Shown here in pieces: positions 37,173 through 44,874 of a stretch of 64,000 nucleotides of DNA. Every line of letters begins with the position of its first letter. Position 1 is the first letter of the stretch. Source of the stretch: Gammaproteobacteria bacterium (GTDB lineage: Bacteria; Pseudomonadota; Gammaproteobacteria; Steroidobacterales; Rariloculaceae); NCBI GenBank assembly GCA_022825505.1, contig JAJDWR010000074.1, forward strand, positions 1 to 64,000, read 5' to 3'. The position numbers were made by a program, and so were the translations under genes. Under the pieces are notes generated by a model. That model searched no databases, was not told the origin of the DNA, and worked only from the letters and a program-made list of their open reading frames with translations.

Positions 37173-37519
37173 GATGCGGTGTCCGGATAGGGCATCAGCA
37201 CGAGCATCGTCGCCACGTCGTTGCGTTCGTTGCGCACCGCGCGAGACACGCCACCCGCGATGTAGCAGCTATCGAGTTTGCCGAGCTTCCCGATGGTGCC
37301 GTCGCCAAGTTCCACCGTCATCTCGCCTTCCAGAACGACATAGATCTTCTCCAATGGGCTTGCGTCCATGTCGGCGCCTCCGCCCGGCAGAAACTGGGAC
37401 AGGCCGGCCCAGGCGAACTTCGAATCGCTGGCATCGAAGCCCTGCAGCCGTAGCGTGCGCACGTCGTGGTGCCCGGGCACTTCATAGGCTTGCGCATCGC
37501 CGAAACGCGTGATTTGCAT
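37169..37519 (-). CDS. Small cupin-domain protein
   Basis: A 116-residue single-domain cupin. The N-terminal half has FLPGGGADMDASPLEKIYVVLEGEMTVEL (quoted in parts), corresponding to the first cupin motif although with few metal-ligand histidines, and a second motif region CYIAGGVSRAVRNE. It is cytoplasmic and could be an isomerase, a decarboxylase helper or a binding protein. It lies between a cyclase-family hydrolase (29-bp gap) and the SDR (4-bp overlap). Confidence 0.75.
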   Translation of the reverse strand: MQITRFGDAQAYEVPGHHDVRTLRLQGFDASDSKFAWAGLSQFLPGGGADMDASPLEKIYVVLEGEMTVELGDGTIGKLGKLDSCYIAGGVSRAVRNERNDVATMLVLMPYPDTAS

Positions 37520-37548
37520 AATTTTCTCCCTTGTTGTCCGGCCGAACG

Positions 37549-38418
37549 TCAGTCTGACTCACCGGTCTCGATGCGATAGTTGCCGCTCGGGTCGAGCATG
37601 GCCACCAGCCGCACGATGCAACCGTCGCCCTTCTTCCAGCGCCACGGGAACGCGGCAAACGTGACACGCTTGCCGGTCACCTTGTCGATGTCGCCGCCGA
37701 CGTTCTCGAAACCGCAGATCCCGTTGCGCAGGATGGCATTGTGGCACGGCTCCCAGTCGGGAAAGTCCTCCAGCACGGTGCGCCCGGTGGTTTCGAGGTA
37801 TTCCTGGCAAACATGGGGCAACAGGCCATCCGGTTTGCCGGGGCCGTGCGGCGCGATGGCGGTTCCCAGCGGGTGATCGAGCGCCTGGGTATCGGAGCCG
37901 ACCATCTTGACTTTCTTCTCGACGAACCACTCCCCCGCTTCCTTGTAGAAACCCGGCGAGTAGCCGTAGTAGTGCTGGTTGTCGCCGTAGTACCTGTGCC
38001 AGCCGGTATTGACGATGACGATGTCGCCCTCGCGAATCTTCGGCCGCGCGTTTTCCAGGTCTTCCGCCGAGATGACCCCCCATTTCTCCTTGGGGATCGA
38101 CACGACGACGCCGGTGCCGAAGAAACACGGCAGCGGGACTTCGTCCATGAACGCCGTCCCCGGCACGACGTGCCCCGGCGCGTCGATATGCGTGCCCGAG
38201 TGCATCACGGTCGTGATCTTCTGGGTCAGCACTCCGGATTTGGACATATTGTGAAGACGCACGATCTGCACGTCCTCAAAGTACGGCCAGCACGGTTGGC
38301 CCAGCCCCCACGGATGACTCAGGTCATAAAACTCGAGCCCCATGTTGTTCTTGAGATTCGATTCCTCGAACTGACACAAATCCGGGTCGCGCCAATCCCC
38401 TTCCTCCCATCCGGGCAT
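37549..38418 (-). CDS. Cyclase-family (kynurenine formamidase-like) metal hydrolase
   Basis: A 289-residue cyclase/KynB-family protein with the metal motif HSGTHIDAPGH, a following VIVNTGWHRYYG segment and a C-terminal PWRWKKGDGCIVRLVAM. ATG 38418 is preferred because it has an AGGAG ribosome-binding site 7 nt upstream; the longer frame adds 30 poorly conserved residues. It is the first gene of the left arm of the BKACE locus. Members hydrolyse formamides, cyclic amides or lactones, so it may open or deformylate the substrate. Confidence 0.85.
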   Translation of the reverse strand: MPGWEEGDWRDPDLCQFEESNLKNNMGLEFYDLSHPWGLGQPCWPYFEDVQIVRLHNMSKSGVLTQKITTVMHSGTHIDAPGHVVPGTAFMDEVPLPCFFGTGVVVSIPKEKWGVISAEDLENARPKIREGDIVIVNTGWHRYYGDNQHYYGYSPGFYKEAGEWFVEKKVKMVGSDTQALDHPLGTAIAPHGPGKPDGLLPHVCQEYLETTGRTVLEDFPDWEPCHNAILRNGICGFENVGGDIDKVTGKRVTFAAFPWRWKKGDGCIVRLVAMLDPSGNYRIETGESD

Positions 38419-38537
38419 CGCTATTCTCCTGTCGTAAGTACCAAGTGGAATGCGTGTGCCATCATACGGTACTTTATACTCTCCGATTACCCCTTTTCGG
38501 CACCGCATTTCCGCTCGCCGCCCCAGGAAAAAACTGA

Positions 38538-40007
38538 ATGAATTACACGATGCTTGCCGCCGTCCTGGCCTACGAAATCATCGTCATCGTCGGGCTCGGG
38601 ATCTGGCTGCAGCGCCGGCGGGATGCGGCGGCAAAGGACGAATTCGCGCTGGCGCACCGCAGCCTGCCGATGCCGGTGGTCGCCGTCACCCTGGCGCTGA
38701 CCGTGCTGGGCGCCCCTCATATTCTGGGCGTGTTCGAGATGGCATGGATACTGGGCGCCGCCGCGGTCTGGTTCAGCCTCGCACACGTGATCCTGCTGAT
38801 TATCGTGTGTCTCGGTACCGGCGTCTGGCTGCGGCGAGTAGGCGTGGCCACCGTGCCGCAACTGCTGCAAATGTGTTATGGCGTCGAGACCCGCCTGCTC
38901 GTGTCCTGCGTCATGGCCGGCGTGCTGTTCGGCATATTGACCGTCGAAGCCCAGGGCATCGGCATCATCTTCGCCTCGCTCACCGACTGGGACATCCCCA
39001 CCGGCGCCGTCGTCGGCGGCGTGCTGGGCATCCTGTACGTCATTCTCGCCGGCATCAGGGAAATCGGTGTCGTCAACCTGGTCAACGCCGTGGTCATGTA
39101 CCTCGGCCTCATCCTTGCGGTCATCGTGGTCGCGCTCAATTTGCCGGGCCAGGATTTCCAGACCGTCGAGAACTTCTACCTGAGCGCCGACCAGGCTCAC
39201 ATGCTGTCCATCTTCGGCAACACGCAGATCATGATGACGTTCGTGCTGGCCACCGTGGTTGCCGTCGTCTTCAGCCAGGGCATCAACCAGATGCTGTTGC
39301 AGCCGGCCATGGCGGCGAAAAACGAAAAGACGATCAAGCGCGCATTGTGGATCGCCGCGCCGGTGAACGGCCTGTTCGGCGTATTTGCCGTCGTGCTGGG
39401 CCTGACGGCCAAGTCGATCCCCGAATTCCAGGCGGCCGGCCAGAAAGTCGCCGCCACGTCGATGCTCGTCGCCTATCTTCCAAACTGGCTCGCGGCGCTC
39501 CTGCTGGCCGCGTTCCTCGCGGCGATCCTGTCGACCTTTGCAATGATCTCCCTCGCCGTTGCCACCATTTTCAGCCACGACATCTACAGGAACCTGTACA
39601 AGCCCACCGCCAGCGAGCAGGAGATGACGCGCCTGATGCGTATCGTGATTATCGTTGTCGCCTCCATCGCCACCGGTGTGGCGTCGTTCCTCCCGCCGAT
39701 CCTGGCGGCCATGAACTGGCTGTTCGCGTGGCTCGTGCCGGTGTTCTGGGTGCTCGTGTTTGGGCTGTTCTGGCGCTGCAATCAGACCGTCGCCGTGACG
39801 ACCCTGCTCGGCTGCTGGATCGTCAATACCCTGTGGTCGTTCAGCGACCTGCCGGTGTGGCTCGGACTGGCCGGCACTCACAATGCCATCGTGACCGTGG
39901 TCGTCGCGCTGGTCTTGCTGGTAGCCGGTAATCTGGCCCTGCCCGGCAGGCCCGGCTATCTGCGTGGAGGCGCCAGTGAACGCGCCGATGCGCAATTATC
40001 AGGTTGA
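38538..40007 (+). CDS. Sodium:solute symporter (SSS family)
   Basis: A 489-residue polytopic membrane protein with about 13 hydrophobic segments and SSS-family features (LSLAVATIFSHDIYRNLYKP after the sodium-site helix, YILAGIREIGVVN, FSQGINQMLLQPAMAAKN). It is divergent from the cyclase operon with 119 bp between starts and is followed immediately by two tiny membrane-protein genes and the BKACE gene. It probably imports the organic acid or zwitterion degraded by the locus. Confidence 0.9.
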   Translation: MNYTMLAAVLAYEIIVIVGLGIWLQRRRDAAAKDEFALAHRSLPMPVVAVTLALTVLGAPHILGVFEMAWILGAAAVWFSLAHVILLIIVCLGTGVWLRRVGVATVPQLLQMCYGVETRLLVSCVMAGVLFGILTVEAQGIGIIFASLTDWDIPTGAVVGGVLGILYVILAGIREIGVVNLVNAVVMYLGLILAVIVVALNLPGQDFQTVENFYLSADQAHMLSIFGNTQIMMTFVLATVVAVVFSQGINQMLLQPAMAAKNEKTIKRALWIAAPVNGLFGVFAVVLGLTAKSIPEFQAAGQKVAATSMLVAYLPNWLAALLLAAFLAAILSTFAMISLAVATIFSHDIYRNLYKPTASEQEMTRLMRIVIIVVASIATGVASFLPPILAAMNWLFAWLVPVFWVLVFGLFWRCNQTVAVTTLLGCWIVNTLWSFSDLPVWLGLAGTHNAIVTVVVALVLLVAGNLALPGRPGYLRGGASERADAQLSG

Positions 40008-40017
40008 AGGAGCACCC

Positions 40018-40131
40018 GTGTTCATTGATATCTTTTTTCAAAGCCTGGCATTGATCGTGGCGTTCGTCGTCATCGGACAATTCATTGCCAAACTGATCGC
40101 TTCGAACGCAAAGGGGAAAGACGATGGCTGA
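40018..40131 (+). CDS. Single-helix membrane micropeptide 1
   Basis: A 37-residue open frame beginning GTG with an AAGGAG ribosome-binding site (40006-40012) that overlaps the symporter stop codon. The peptide MFIDIFFQSLALIVAFVV... is one hydrophobic helix followed by a short basic and acidic tail (SNAKGKDDG). Its 3' end overlaps the next micropeptide gene by 8 bp. It is too short for standard gene callers. A role as an accessory subunit of the symporter is inferred from position, by analogy with small partners of other SSS transporters. Confidence 0.65.
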   Translation: MFIDIFFQSLALIVAFVVIGQFIAKLIASNAKGKDDG

Positions 40132-40240
40132 ACTCGAAGTCACGCGTATCTGGATGGGCGGTGTCGTCAGCATGATGCTGGTCTTTGCCGTGATCGCGCT
40201 GGTCGGCTACCTAAAGTATCGCAATCGAACTCCGGACTGA
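40124..40240 (+). CDS. Single-helix membrane micropeptide 2
   Basis: A 38-residue open frame (ATG 40124) with a GGGGAAAG ribosome-binding site inside the previous gene. The sequence MAELEVTRIWMGGVVSMMLV... has one hydrophobic helix flanked by an acidic N-terminus and a basic C-terminus (YLKYRNRTPD). It overlaps micropeptide 1 by 8 bp and ends 47 bp before the BKACE start. The paired overlapping arrangement suggests a two-peptide accessory module for the symporter. Confidence 0.65.
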   Translation: MAELEVTRIWMGGVVSMMLVFAVIALVGYLKYRNRTPD

Positions 40241-40287
40241 GCGGGAAATCGCGTGGCATCGAATTTCGGACCGATCGGAGGGACCGA

Positions 40288-41226
40288 GTGGCAAGGAAGC
40301 AAAGAAAAGTAGCCATCACGTGCGCCGTCACCGGGGCGATCCACACGCCGACCATGTCGGATGCGTTGCCGTACCGGTCGGAGGACATCGCGCAGCAGGC
40401 TGTCGATGCCGCCGAAGCGGGTGCGGCCATCCTGCACCTGCATGCACGGGACCCGGAAGACGGATCGGTGTCGCTGGACCCGAATCACTTCATGCGCTTC
40501 CTGCCGGAGATCAGGAAACGCACGAACGCCGTGATCAACATCTCCACGGGCGGCAGCCTCAAGACCACCATCGAGGATCGCATCAAGCCCTCGGCGGTGG
40601 CATCGCCCGAGATGAGCTCGCTCAACATGGGCAGCATGAACTTCTCCTTCCATCCGCTCGCCGACCGGTACAAGGAATGGAAATTCGACTGGGAAAGGGA
40701 CTACGTCGCCAACTCGGACGGGTACATCTTCCGGAACACGTTTCGCGACATCGCAAAGGTGGAGCGGAGCCTGGGGCGGGAACACAACGTCAAGTTCGAG
40801 CACGAATGCTACGACGTGGGGCACCTGTACAACCTGAAGTTCTGCATGGCCACCGGCCTGTTCAAGCCGCCGATCTTTCTGCAGTTCGTCATGGGCATCC
40901 TCGGCGGCATCGGAGCGGACCCGGACAATCTCATCTTCATGAAGCGCACCGCCGACCGCCTGTTCGGCGACCGGTACCAGTGGTCGGTGCTGGGCGCCGG
41001 CGCCGCGCAAATGCCGCTGGCCACGCAGGCGGTGATGATGGGCGGCAACGTGCGGGTCGGCCTGGAAGACTCGCTGTTCATCGAACGCGGCAAACTGGCC
41101 TCCTCCAACGCGGAACAGGTCGCCAAGGTGCGGCGCCTCGTGGAGGAACTCGGCTACGAAGTGGCGACCCCGGATGAAGTGCGCGAGATGCTGTCCCTGA
41201 AGGGCATCGACAAGGTGAACTTTTAG
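40288..41226 (+). CDS. Beta-keto acid cleavage enzyme (BKACE; DUF849 family)
   Basis: A 312-residue zinc TIM-barrel enzyme that condenses a beta-keto acid with acetyl-CoA and splits it into acetoacetate and a new CoA ester; 3-keto-5-aminohexanoate cleavage and dehydrocarnitine cleavage enzymes are characterised members. The zinc motif HLHARDPEDG, the segment STGGSLKTT, the catalytic-site MNFSFHPLADR region and the C-terminal GGNVRVGLEDSLFI are typical. The GTG start follows a GGAGGGA ribosome-binding site. It is downstream of the symporter and micropeptides and opposite a beta-hydroxyacid dehydrogenase. Confidence 0.9.
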   Translation: MARKQRKVAITCAVTGAIHTPTMSDALPYRSEDIAQQAVDAAEAGAAILHLHARDPEDGSVSLDPNHFMRFLPEIRKRTNAVINISTGGSLKTTIEDRIKPSAVASPEMSSLNMGSMNFSFHPLADRYKEWKFDWERDYVANSDGYIFRNTFRDIAKVERSLGREHNVKFEHECYDVGHLYNLKFCMATGLFKPPIFLQFVMGILGGIGADPDNLIFMKRTADRLFGDRYQWSVLGAGAAQMPLATQAVMMGGNVRVGLEDSLFIERGKLASSNAEQVAKVRRLVEELGYEVATPDEVREMLSLKGIDKVNF

Positions 41227-41297
41227 AACGGGCGTAGCCGATTCACGGATCGATTCGCCTGGCAGGCATTGAGTTGCCGGGGACGCGCCGGGGACGC

Positions 41298-41324
41298 GCC
41301 GAGCAGGCCGTAATCGCGAAGACC
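41298..41324. repeat. Imperfect direct repeat, left copy
   Basis: A 27-bp sequence (GCCGAGCA-G-GCCG...ATCGCG-A-AGACC) that recurs with 23 of 27 identities at 42982-43008. The pair brackets the AAA/PD-(D/E)XK gene at a distance of about 1.68 kb. Confidence 0.6.
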
Positions 41325-41390
41325 CGCAAGACGTCCGGAATCAGGCAGGCCGGGCGCCCGGAGGGTCGGCCCTGTGCTACCCTGCGGCCC

Positions 41391-42953
41391 ATGGGCGGCG
41401 GGGAAAACAAGGCGAAGCGCAAGCTGCCGATCGGCATTCAGACCTTTCGCACGATGCGGGAGGAAGGCCACTACTACGCCGACAAGACCCCGCACATCGA
41501 ACGGTTGATCGAACAGGGCACGCACTACTTCCTGTCGCGCCCGCGGCGTTTCGGCAAGAGCCTGCTGCTCGACACGGTCAAGGAGTTGTTCGAGGGATCG
41601 GAGGAACTGTTTCGGGGCCTGCACATCCACGGCCGCTGGGATTGGGAGCGGCGGCATCCGGTGGTGCGGCTGAGTTTCGGAAGCGGCAACTTCTCCGTCG
41701 AAGGCGCGGTCGGCGTGCGCGCGGTCGAGGAACTCGACGCCATCGCCTCCCGCCACGGCATCGACCTCGAAGGACTCAGTCCCGAAGGCCGTTTCGGCCA
41801 ATTGCTGCGCGCCTTGCACGAACGCGCCGGGGAGCGCGCCGTCGTGCTGATCGACGAGTACGACAAACCGATTCTGGACGCGCTGGGCGAGCCGGATGTC
41901 GCCCGCGCCAACCGCAACTTCCTGAGCGGGCTGTACGCGGTCGTCAAGGATTGCGACGCGCACATCCGCTTCACGCTGCTGACCGGCGTCAGCAAGTTCT
42001 CCAAGGTCAACCTGTTCTCCGGGTTGAACAACCTGCGCGACATCACGCTCGACCCGCGCCACGCGACGATCTGCGGCTATACCGAAGGCGATCTCGACAC
42101 CGTGTTTTCGCCGGAGCTCGAAGGCATCGACCGCGAGCGGGTACGCGAGTGGTACAACGGCTACAACTGGGACGGCGGCGAACGCGTTTACAACCCCTTC
42201 GACATTCTGCTGCTGTTCGACAGCCGCAGGTTCCGCGCCTGGTGGTTCGAGACCGGCACGCCGACTTTTCTCGTGGACACGCTGGTGCGGCGCGGCGTCA
42301 ACACCTTCGCGCTCGACGGCATGATCGCGGACGACAGCCTGCTGTCGAGTTTCGACGTGGAGGAGATCGCGCCCGAGGCGCTGCTGTTCCAGACTGGATA
42401 CCTGACCATCGAGACTTCGTCGTACCGGATCGGCCAGACAAGCTACCGCCTCGGCTATCCGAACCTGGAAGTGCGCCAGAGCCTCAACAAGGCGCTGCTC
42501 AAGCGCCTGGCCGGCGCAGCGGCCGGAACCGCGGCCCAGATCCGGCTGTACGACCGCTTCCTCGACCACGACCTCGCCGGAGTGGAGGCCGAGTTCCGCG
42601 CCGTCTACGCGGGCATTCCCGCCGACTGGCATCGCAAGAACGACATCGCCCGCTTCGAGGGCTATTACGCAAGCGTGTTTTACGCTTGTCTGGCGTCGCT
42701 GGGCCTGGAACTCAGCGTGGAGGGCGCCTCGGCGGCGGGCCGGGTCGATCTGGCGCTGCGCTGCGGCGGGCGAGTTTACCTGTTCGAGTTCAAGGTCGCC
42801 GAACGCGCCGGCGAGGGTGCGGCCCTCCGGCAGTTGATCGAGCGCGGCTATGCCGAAAAGCACCGCGCCGCCGGTTCGCCGGTCCACCTGATCGGCGTCG
42901 AGTTCAGCGAGGAATCCCGCAACATCGCGGCGTTCGAAACAGCCGAAGCGTGA
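41391..42953 (+). CDS. AAA-ATPase-like / PD-(D/E)XK nuclease superfamily protein (DUF1703 type)
   Basis: A 520-residue protein with an N-terminal AAA-ATPase-like domain. It begins with the family-typical KLPIGIQTFRTMREEGHYYADKT (quoted in parts), Walker A-like SRPRRFGKSLLLDT and Walker B VVLIDEYDKPI. A C-terminal PD-(D/E)XK-like site reads AGRVDLAL...YLFEFKV. The start at 41391 matches the family; the frame upstream is open but dissimilar. These proteins occur in many copies in some bacteria and are suspected nucleases of mobile or defence origin. Direct repeats at 41298 and 42982 flank it. Confidence 0.85.
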   Translation: MGGGENKAKRKLPIGIQTFRTMREEGHYYADKTPHIERLIEQGTHYFLSRPRRFGKSLLLDTVKELFEGSEELFRGLHIHGRWDWERRHPVVRLSFGSGNFSVEGAVGVRAVEELDAIASRHGIDLEGLSPEGRFGQLLRALHERAGERAVVLIDEYDKPILDALGEPDVARANRNFLSGLYAVVKDCDAHIRFTLLTGVSKFSKVNLFSGLNNLRDITLDPRHATICGYTEGDLDTVFSPELEGIDRERVREWYNGYNWDGGERVYNPFDILLLFDSRRFRAWWFETGTPTFLVDTLVRRGVNTFALDGMIADDSLLSSFDVEEIAPEALLFQTGYLTIETSSYRIGQTSYRLGYPNLEVRQSLNKALLKRLAGAAAGTAAQIRLYDRFLDHDLAGVEAEFRAVYAGIPADWHRKNDIARFEGYYASVFYACLASLGLELSVEGASAAGRVDLALRCGGRVYLFEFKVAERAGEGAALRQLIERGYAEKHRAAGSPVHLIGVEFSEESRNIAAFETAEA

Positions 42954-42981
42954 CCCATCCCAATGCGGTTCCGAACGCCGA

Positions 42982-43008
42982 GCCGAGCAAGCCGGGATCG
43001 CGTAGACC
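42982..43008. repeat. Imperfect direct repeat, right copy
   Basis: The second copy of the 27-bp repeat (GCCGAGCA-A-GCCG...ATCGCG-T-AGACC), ending 12 bp before the shortened Phd-like antitoxin frame. Confidence 0.6.
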
Positions 43009-43020
43009 AGTGAATCCGCC

Positions 43021-43239
43021 ATGTTCCGCCGTCAGTCGCCCGTGGCCATTACCAGCCATGGGCGGGTCAGCGGTTATTTCGTATCGGCCCGCGAATACGC
43101 CGAACTGGAACGGCTGCGAGCCTTTGAGCGGCAAGTTTACCGCCTCGATGATTTGCCGGCTGAGATTGCCGAGGCCATCGAGGTGGCCCGCATGGATCCG
43201 GCACACAACCATCTCAACGATCTCCTGGACGACGACTGA
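43021..43239 (+). CDS. N-terminally truncated Phd/YefM-type antitoxin
   Basis: A 72-residue frame whose sequence (SPVAITSHGRVSGYFVSAREYAELERL) matches the middle of Phd-family antitoxins, followed by the C-terminal toxin-binding part (VYRLDDLPAEIAEAI...DPAHNHLNDLLDDD). The usual first ~20 residues of the DNA-binding domain are missing, and an in-frame stop codon lies at 43003-43005. No toxin gene follows. It is probably a remnant cut by the arrival of the neighbouring repeat-flanked gene, although the short form could still be expressed. Confidence 0.6.
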   Translation: MFRRQSPVAITSHGRVSGYFVSAREYAELERLRAFERQVYRLDDLPAEIAEAIEVARMDPAHNHLNDLLDDD

Positions 43240-43334
43240 TCCGCTGGCGGGGTAAGGACGATCGCATACCCCGAGCCAGAGGCTGGCCTCGTCGTTTCCT
43301 ATTCGTACCTATGGAGTGTTGCGGGGAACCCTGT

Positions 43335-43769
43335 TCATCGGGCTTTCAACGGGTTCTCCCAGCGCAAGCCCTTGAAACGGGCGAAGTCATTGTCACATGA
43401 CACCAGAGTGGCGTCGTGGGTGATTGCGAATGCGGCCAGGTGGGCGTCTGTGGTCAGGTTGCCCGCGGTTCCGGCCTCGGAAAGCAGAGATCGAAGGACG
43501 TTCCAGTGTTCAGGCTTTTCCACGACCGTTGTGACCAGGTCCGCGGAAAGCCACCGATCCACCTCGGCGAGCGCCTGGCCGACAGTCATCGGCTGCGAAT
43601 ACACCCTGGGGTTTGTCGAGATGCGCAGGAAACCCGACAACACCATCCAGGCCAGGCCGATGGACTCATCCCCGGCGTGCGCGTTTTCCCACCACCGGCG
43701 CACCTCCTCATGCCTGTCCGAGTTTTCGTTAACCGCGTAAAGCAGCACGTTGACGTCGACAAGCTTCAC
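43335..43769 (-). CDS. vapC: VapC-type PIN-domain toxin
   Basis: A 144-residue PIN-domain ribonuclease. The conserved acidic residues appear in order: VDVNVLLYA (first Asp), WENAHAG...WMVLSGFLRI (Glu/Asp region), NLTTDAHLAAFA and SCDNDFARF. It starts with GTG overlapping the vapB stop by 4 bp (GTGA), the usual antitoxin-toxin coupling. It probably cleaves tRNA or rRNA when released from VapB. Confidence 0.9.
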   Translation of the reverse strand: MKLVDVNVLLYAVNENSDRHEEVRRWWENAHAGDESIGLAWMVLSGFLRISTNPRVYSQPMTVGQALAEVDRWLSADLVTTVVEKPEHWNVLRSLLSEAGTAGNLTTDAHLAAFAITHDATLVSCDNDFARFKGLRWENPLKAR

Positions 43770-44032
43770 TTGCGCAATGCCATCTTGCGAGCGATCTCTT
43801 CGTCCTCCAGCGCGGCAGCCAGCGCCAGAGCCTTGTCGATCGCCAGACGCGGACGCCCCATGGAATATGTGGTCTGTCTCAATGGCGGGCGACTCTCCCT
43901 GCTTTCGCCAAGCGCGGAGATTCCCAGGCGCAACAGCCGATTCAGCATGCGCGTAACGGACAATCCTTCCTCGGCAGCGCATGTCCTGAGCGCCACCATC
44001 AAGTCATCGTCGATGCGCACGGTGCTCCTCAT
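43766..44032 (-). CDS. vapB: VapB-type ribbon-helix-helix antitoxin
   Basis: An 88-residue antitoxin. The N-terminus MRSTVRIDDDLMVALRTCA followed by GLSVTRMLNRLLRLG is a ribbon-helix-helix DNA-binding domain, and the C-terminal half (IDKALALAAALEDEEIARKMALRK) is the flexible toxin-binding arm. It precedes vapC with a 4-bp overlap and is preceded by a palindromic operator candidate at 44051-44066. Confidence 0.88.
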   Translation of the reverse strand: MRSTVRIDDDLMVALRTCAAEEGLSVTRMLNRLLRLGISALGESRESRPPLRQTTYSMGRPRLAIDKALALAAALEDEEIARKMALRK

Positions 44033-44050
44033 GATGCCATTGCTCCATTA

Positions 44051-44066
44051 GTCATGATGCGATGAC
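44051..44066. promoter_or_regulatory. Candidate vapBC autoregulatory operator
   Basis: An inverted repeat GTCAT-GATGCG-ATGAC lies 18 bp upstream of the vapB start, overlapping a second one (TGATG-TCATCG-CATCA on the minus strand). Position and symmetry suit binding by the VapB ribbon-helix-helix dimer. Confidence 0.5.
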
Positions 44067-44329
44067 ATCAATTATGCGCCATCAACGATGGCAGTCAAGG
44101 TCCGCGGAGGCGTGCCGAATGGTAGGGCTCGCCACGGATCGTGCTATGTTTCAACGGTGAACACTCAGACGAGAGCGACGAGGTCGAGTTTCACCTCTAT
44201 TCCGGCGGCAGCCATCCGGCGGCAGCCACGCTTTGGCGCCCGCACGTTGGGCACCACGAGCGATCACTGGAACGATGGCGATGACGCGAGACCCTATCAG
44301 GAAAAGCAGGTTATGAAGAGGATTGGAAG

Positions 44330-44662
44330 ATGACGGCGCCCGGTGTGGATACCAGACATTATGACGCCTTGATTGAGTGGAGCGACGAGGACAGTTGCTT
44401 TGTCGGCAGCGCCTGGCCCCTGGTCGGACAATGCTGCCACGGCGACACGAGGGCGGAGGTTGCGCTATTGCTGGAGGCCATCATTGACGACCTGCTGGAC
44501 GATCCCGACTGGCTCAGGATTGTGCCGGAAGTGCGGACCAGGAACTATTCCGGCAGAATTACCTTGCGGGTCAGCCCGGAAGAGCACAAGCTGCTGGCCG
44601 CAAAGTCCGATTCGCGGGGCCTGACCATCAACCGCTATGTCAAGGAAAGGGCACTGGGGTAG
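44330..44662 (+). CDS. HicB-like antitoxin without a visible partner
   Basis: A 110-residue protein with the HicB_lk core YDALIEWSDEDSCFVGSAWPLVG followed by CCHGDTRAEVALLLEAI and a C-terminal ribbon-helix-helix-like part (SGRITLRVSPEEHKLLA...LTINRYVKERAL). It is probably a DNA-binding antitoxin. The 297-bp stretch before it (44033-44329) contains only an 81-residue open frame without family resemblance, and the downstream side has no HicA, so it appears to be an orphan. Confidence 0.75.
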   Translation: MTAPGVDTRHYDALIEWSDEDSCFVGSAWPLVGQCCHGDTRAEVALLLEAIIDDLLDDPDWLRIVPEVRTRNYSGRITLRVSPEEHKLLAAKSDSRGLTINRYVKERALG

Positions 44663-44794
44663 TGTATCGCTCGAAGAGGCAAGCGTCTTTAGTTGGCCGG
44701 GATACGACCTGAGGCAGATTTCGGGGCAAGTGGACCGCTAAGACTACGGCAATTTCCATCTTTCCCTGCGGTCATTCCTCGGAATATCCACGAA

Positions 44795-44874
44795 GAATCT
44801 TATAACTCAAATAATTTGTTTTTATTGTTGATAAGATGTTTTGTTTATAGATTCAAGGCAACAACTCCGGAGAC
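44795..44874 (+). promoter_or_regulatory. AT-rich promoter/operator block of the LysR gene
   Basis: This ~80-bp stretch is strikingly AT-rich compared with its neighbours and directly precedes the LysR start. It ends with TTGTTTATAGATTCA (44842-44856), a 15-mer that recurs exactly at 58639-58653. The 54 bp ending at the two 15-mers align without gaps at about 70 percent identity. It probably holds the promoter and the autoregulatory site. Confidence 0.55.

Noticed and set aside
38487..39995. 502-residue minus-strand frame opposite the sodium symporter
   Set aside because: His/Asp/Gln-rich low-complexity translation typical of the antisense of hydrophobic membrane-protein genes.
41223..43022. 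599-residue minus-strand open frame antisense to the AAA/PD-(D/E)XK gene
   Set aside because: The plus-strand protein has clear Walker and nuclease motifs. The antisense frame reflects high GC and lacks stop codons by composition.
44088..44333. 81-residue frame before the HicB-like gene as its toxin
   Set aside because: No HicA, RelE or other toxin resemblance, and no good ribosome-binding site. Left as an open question rather than annotated.
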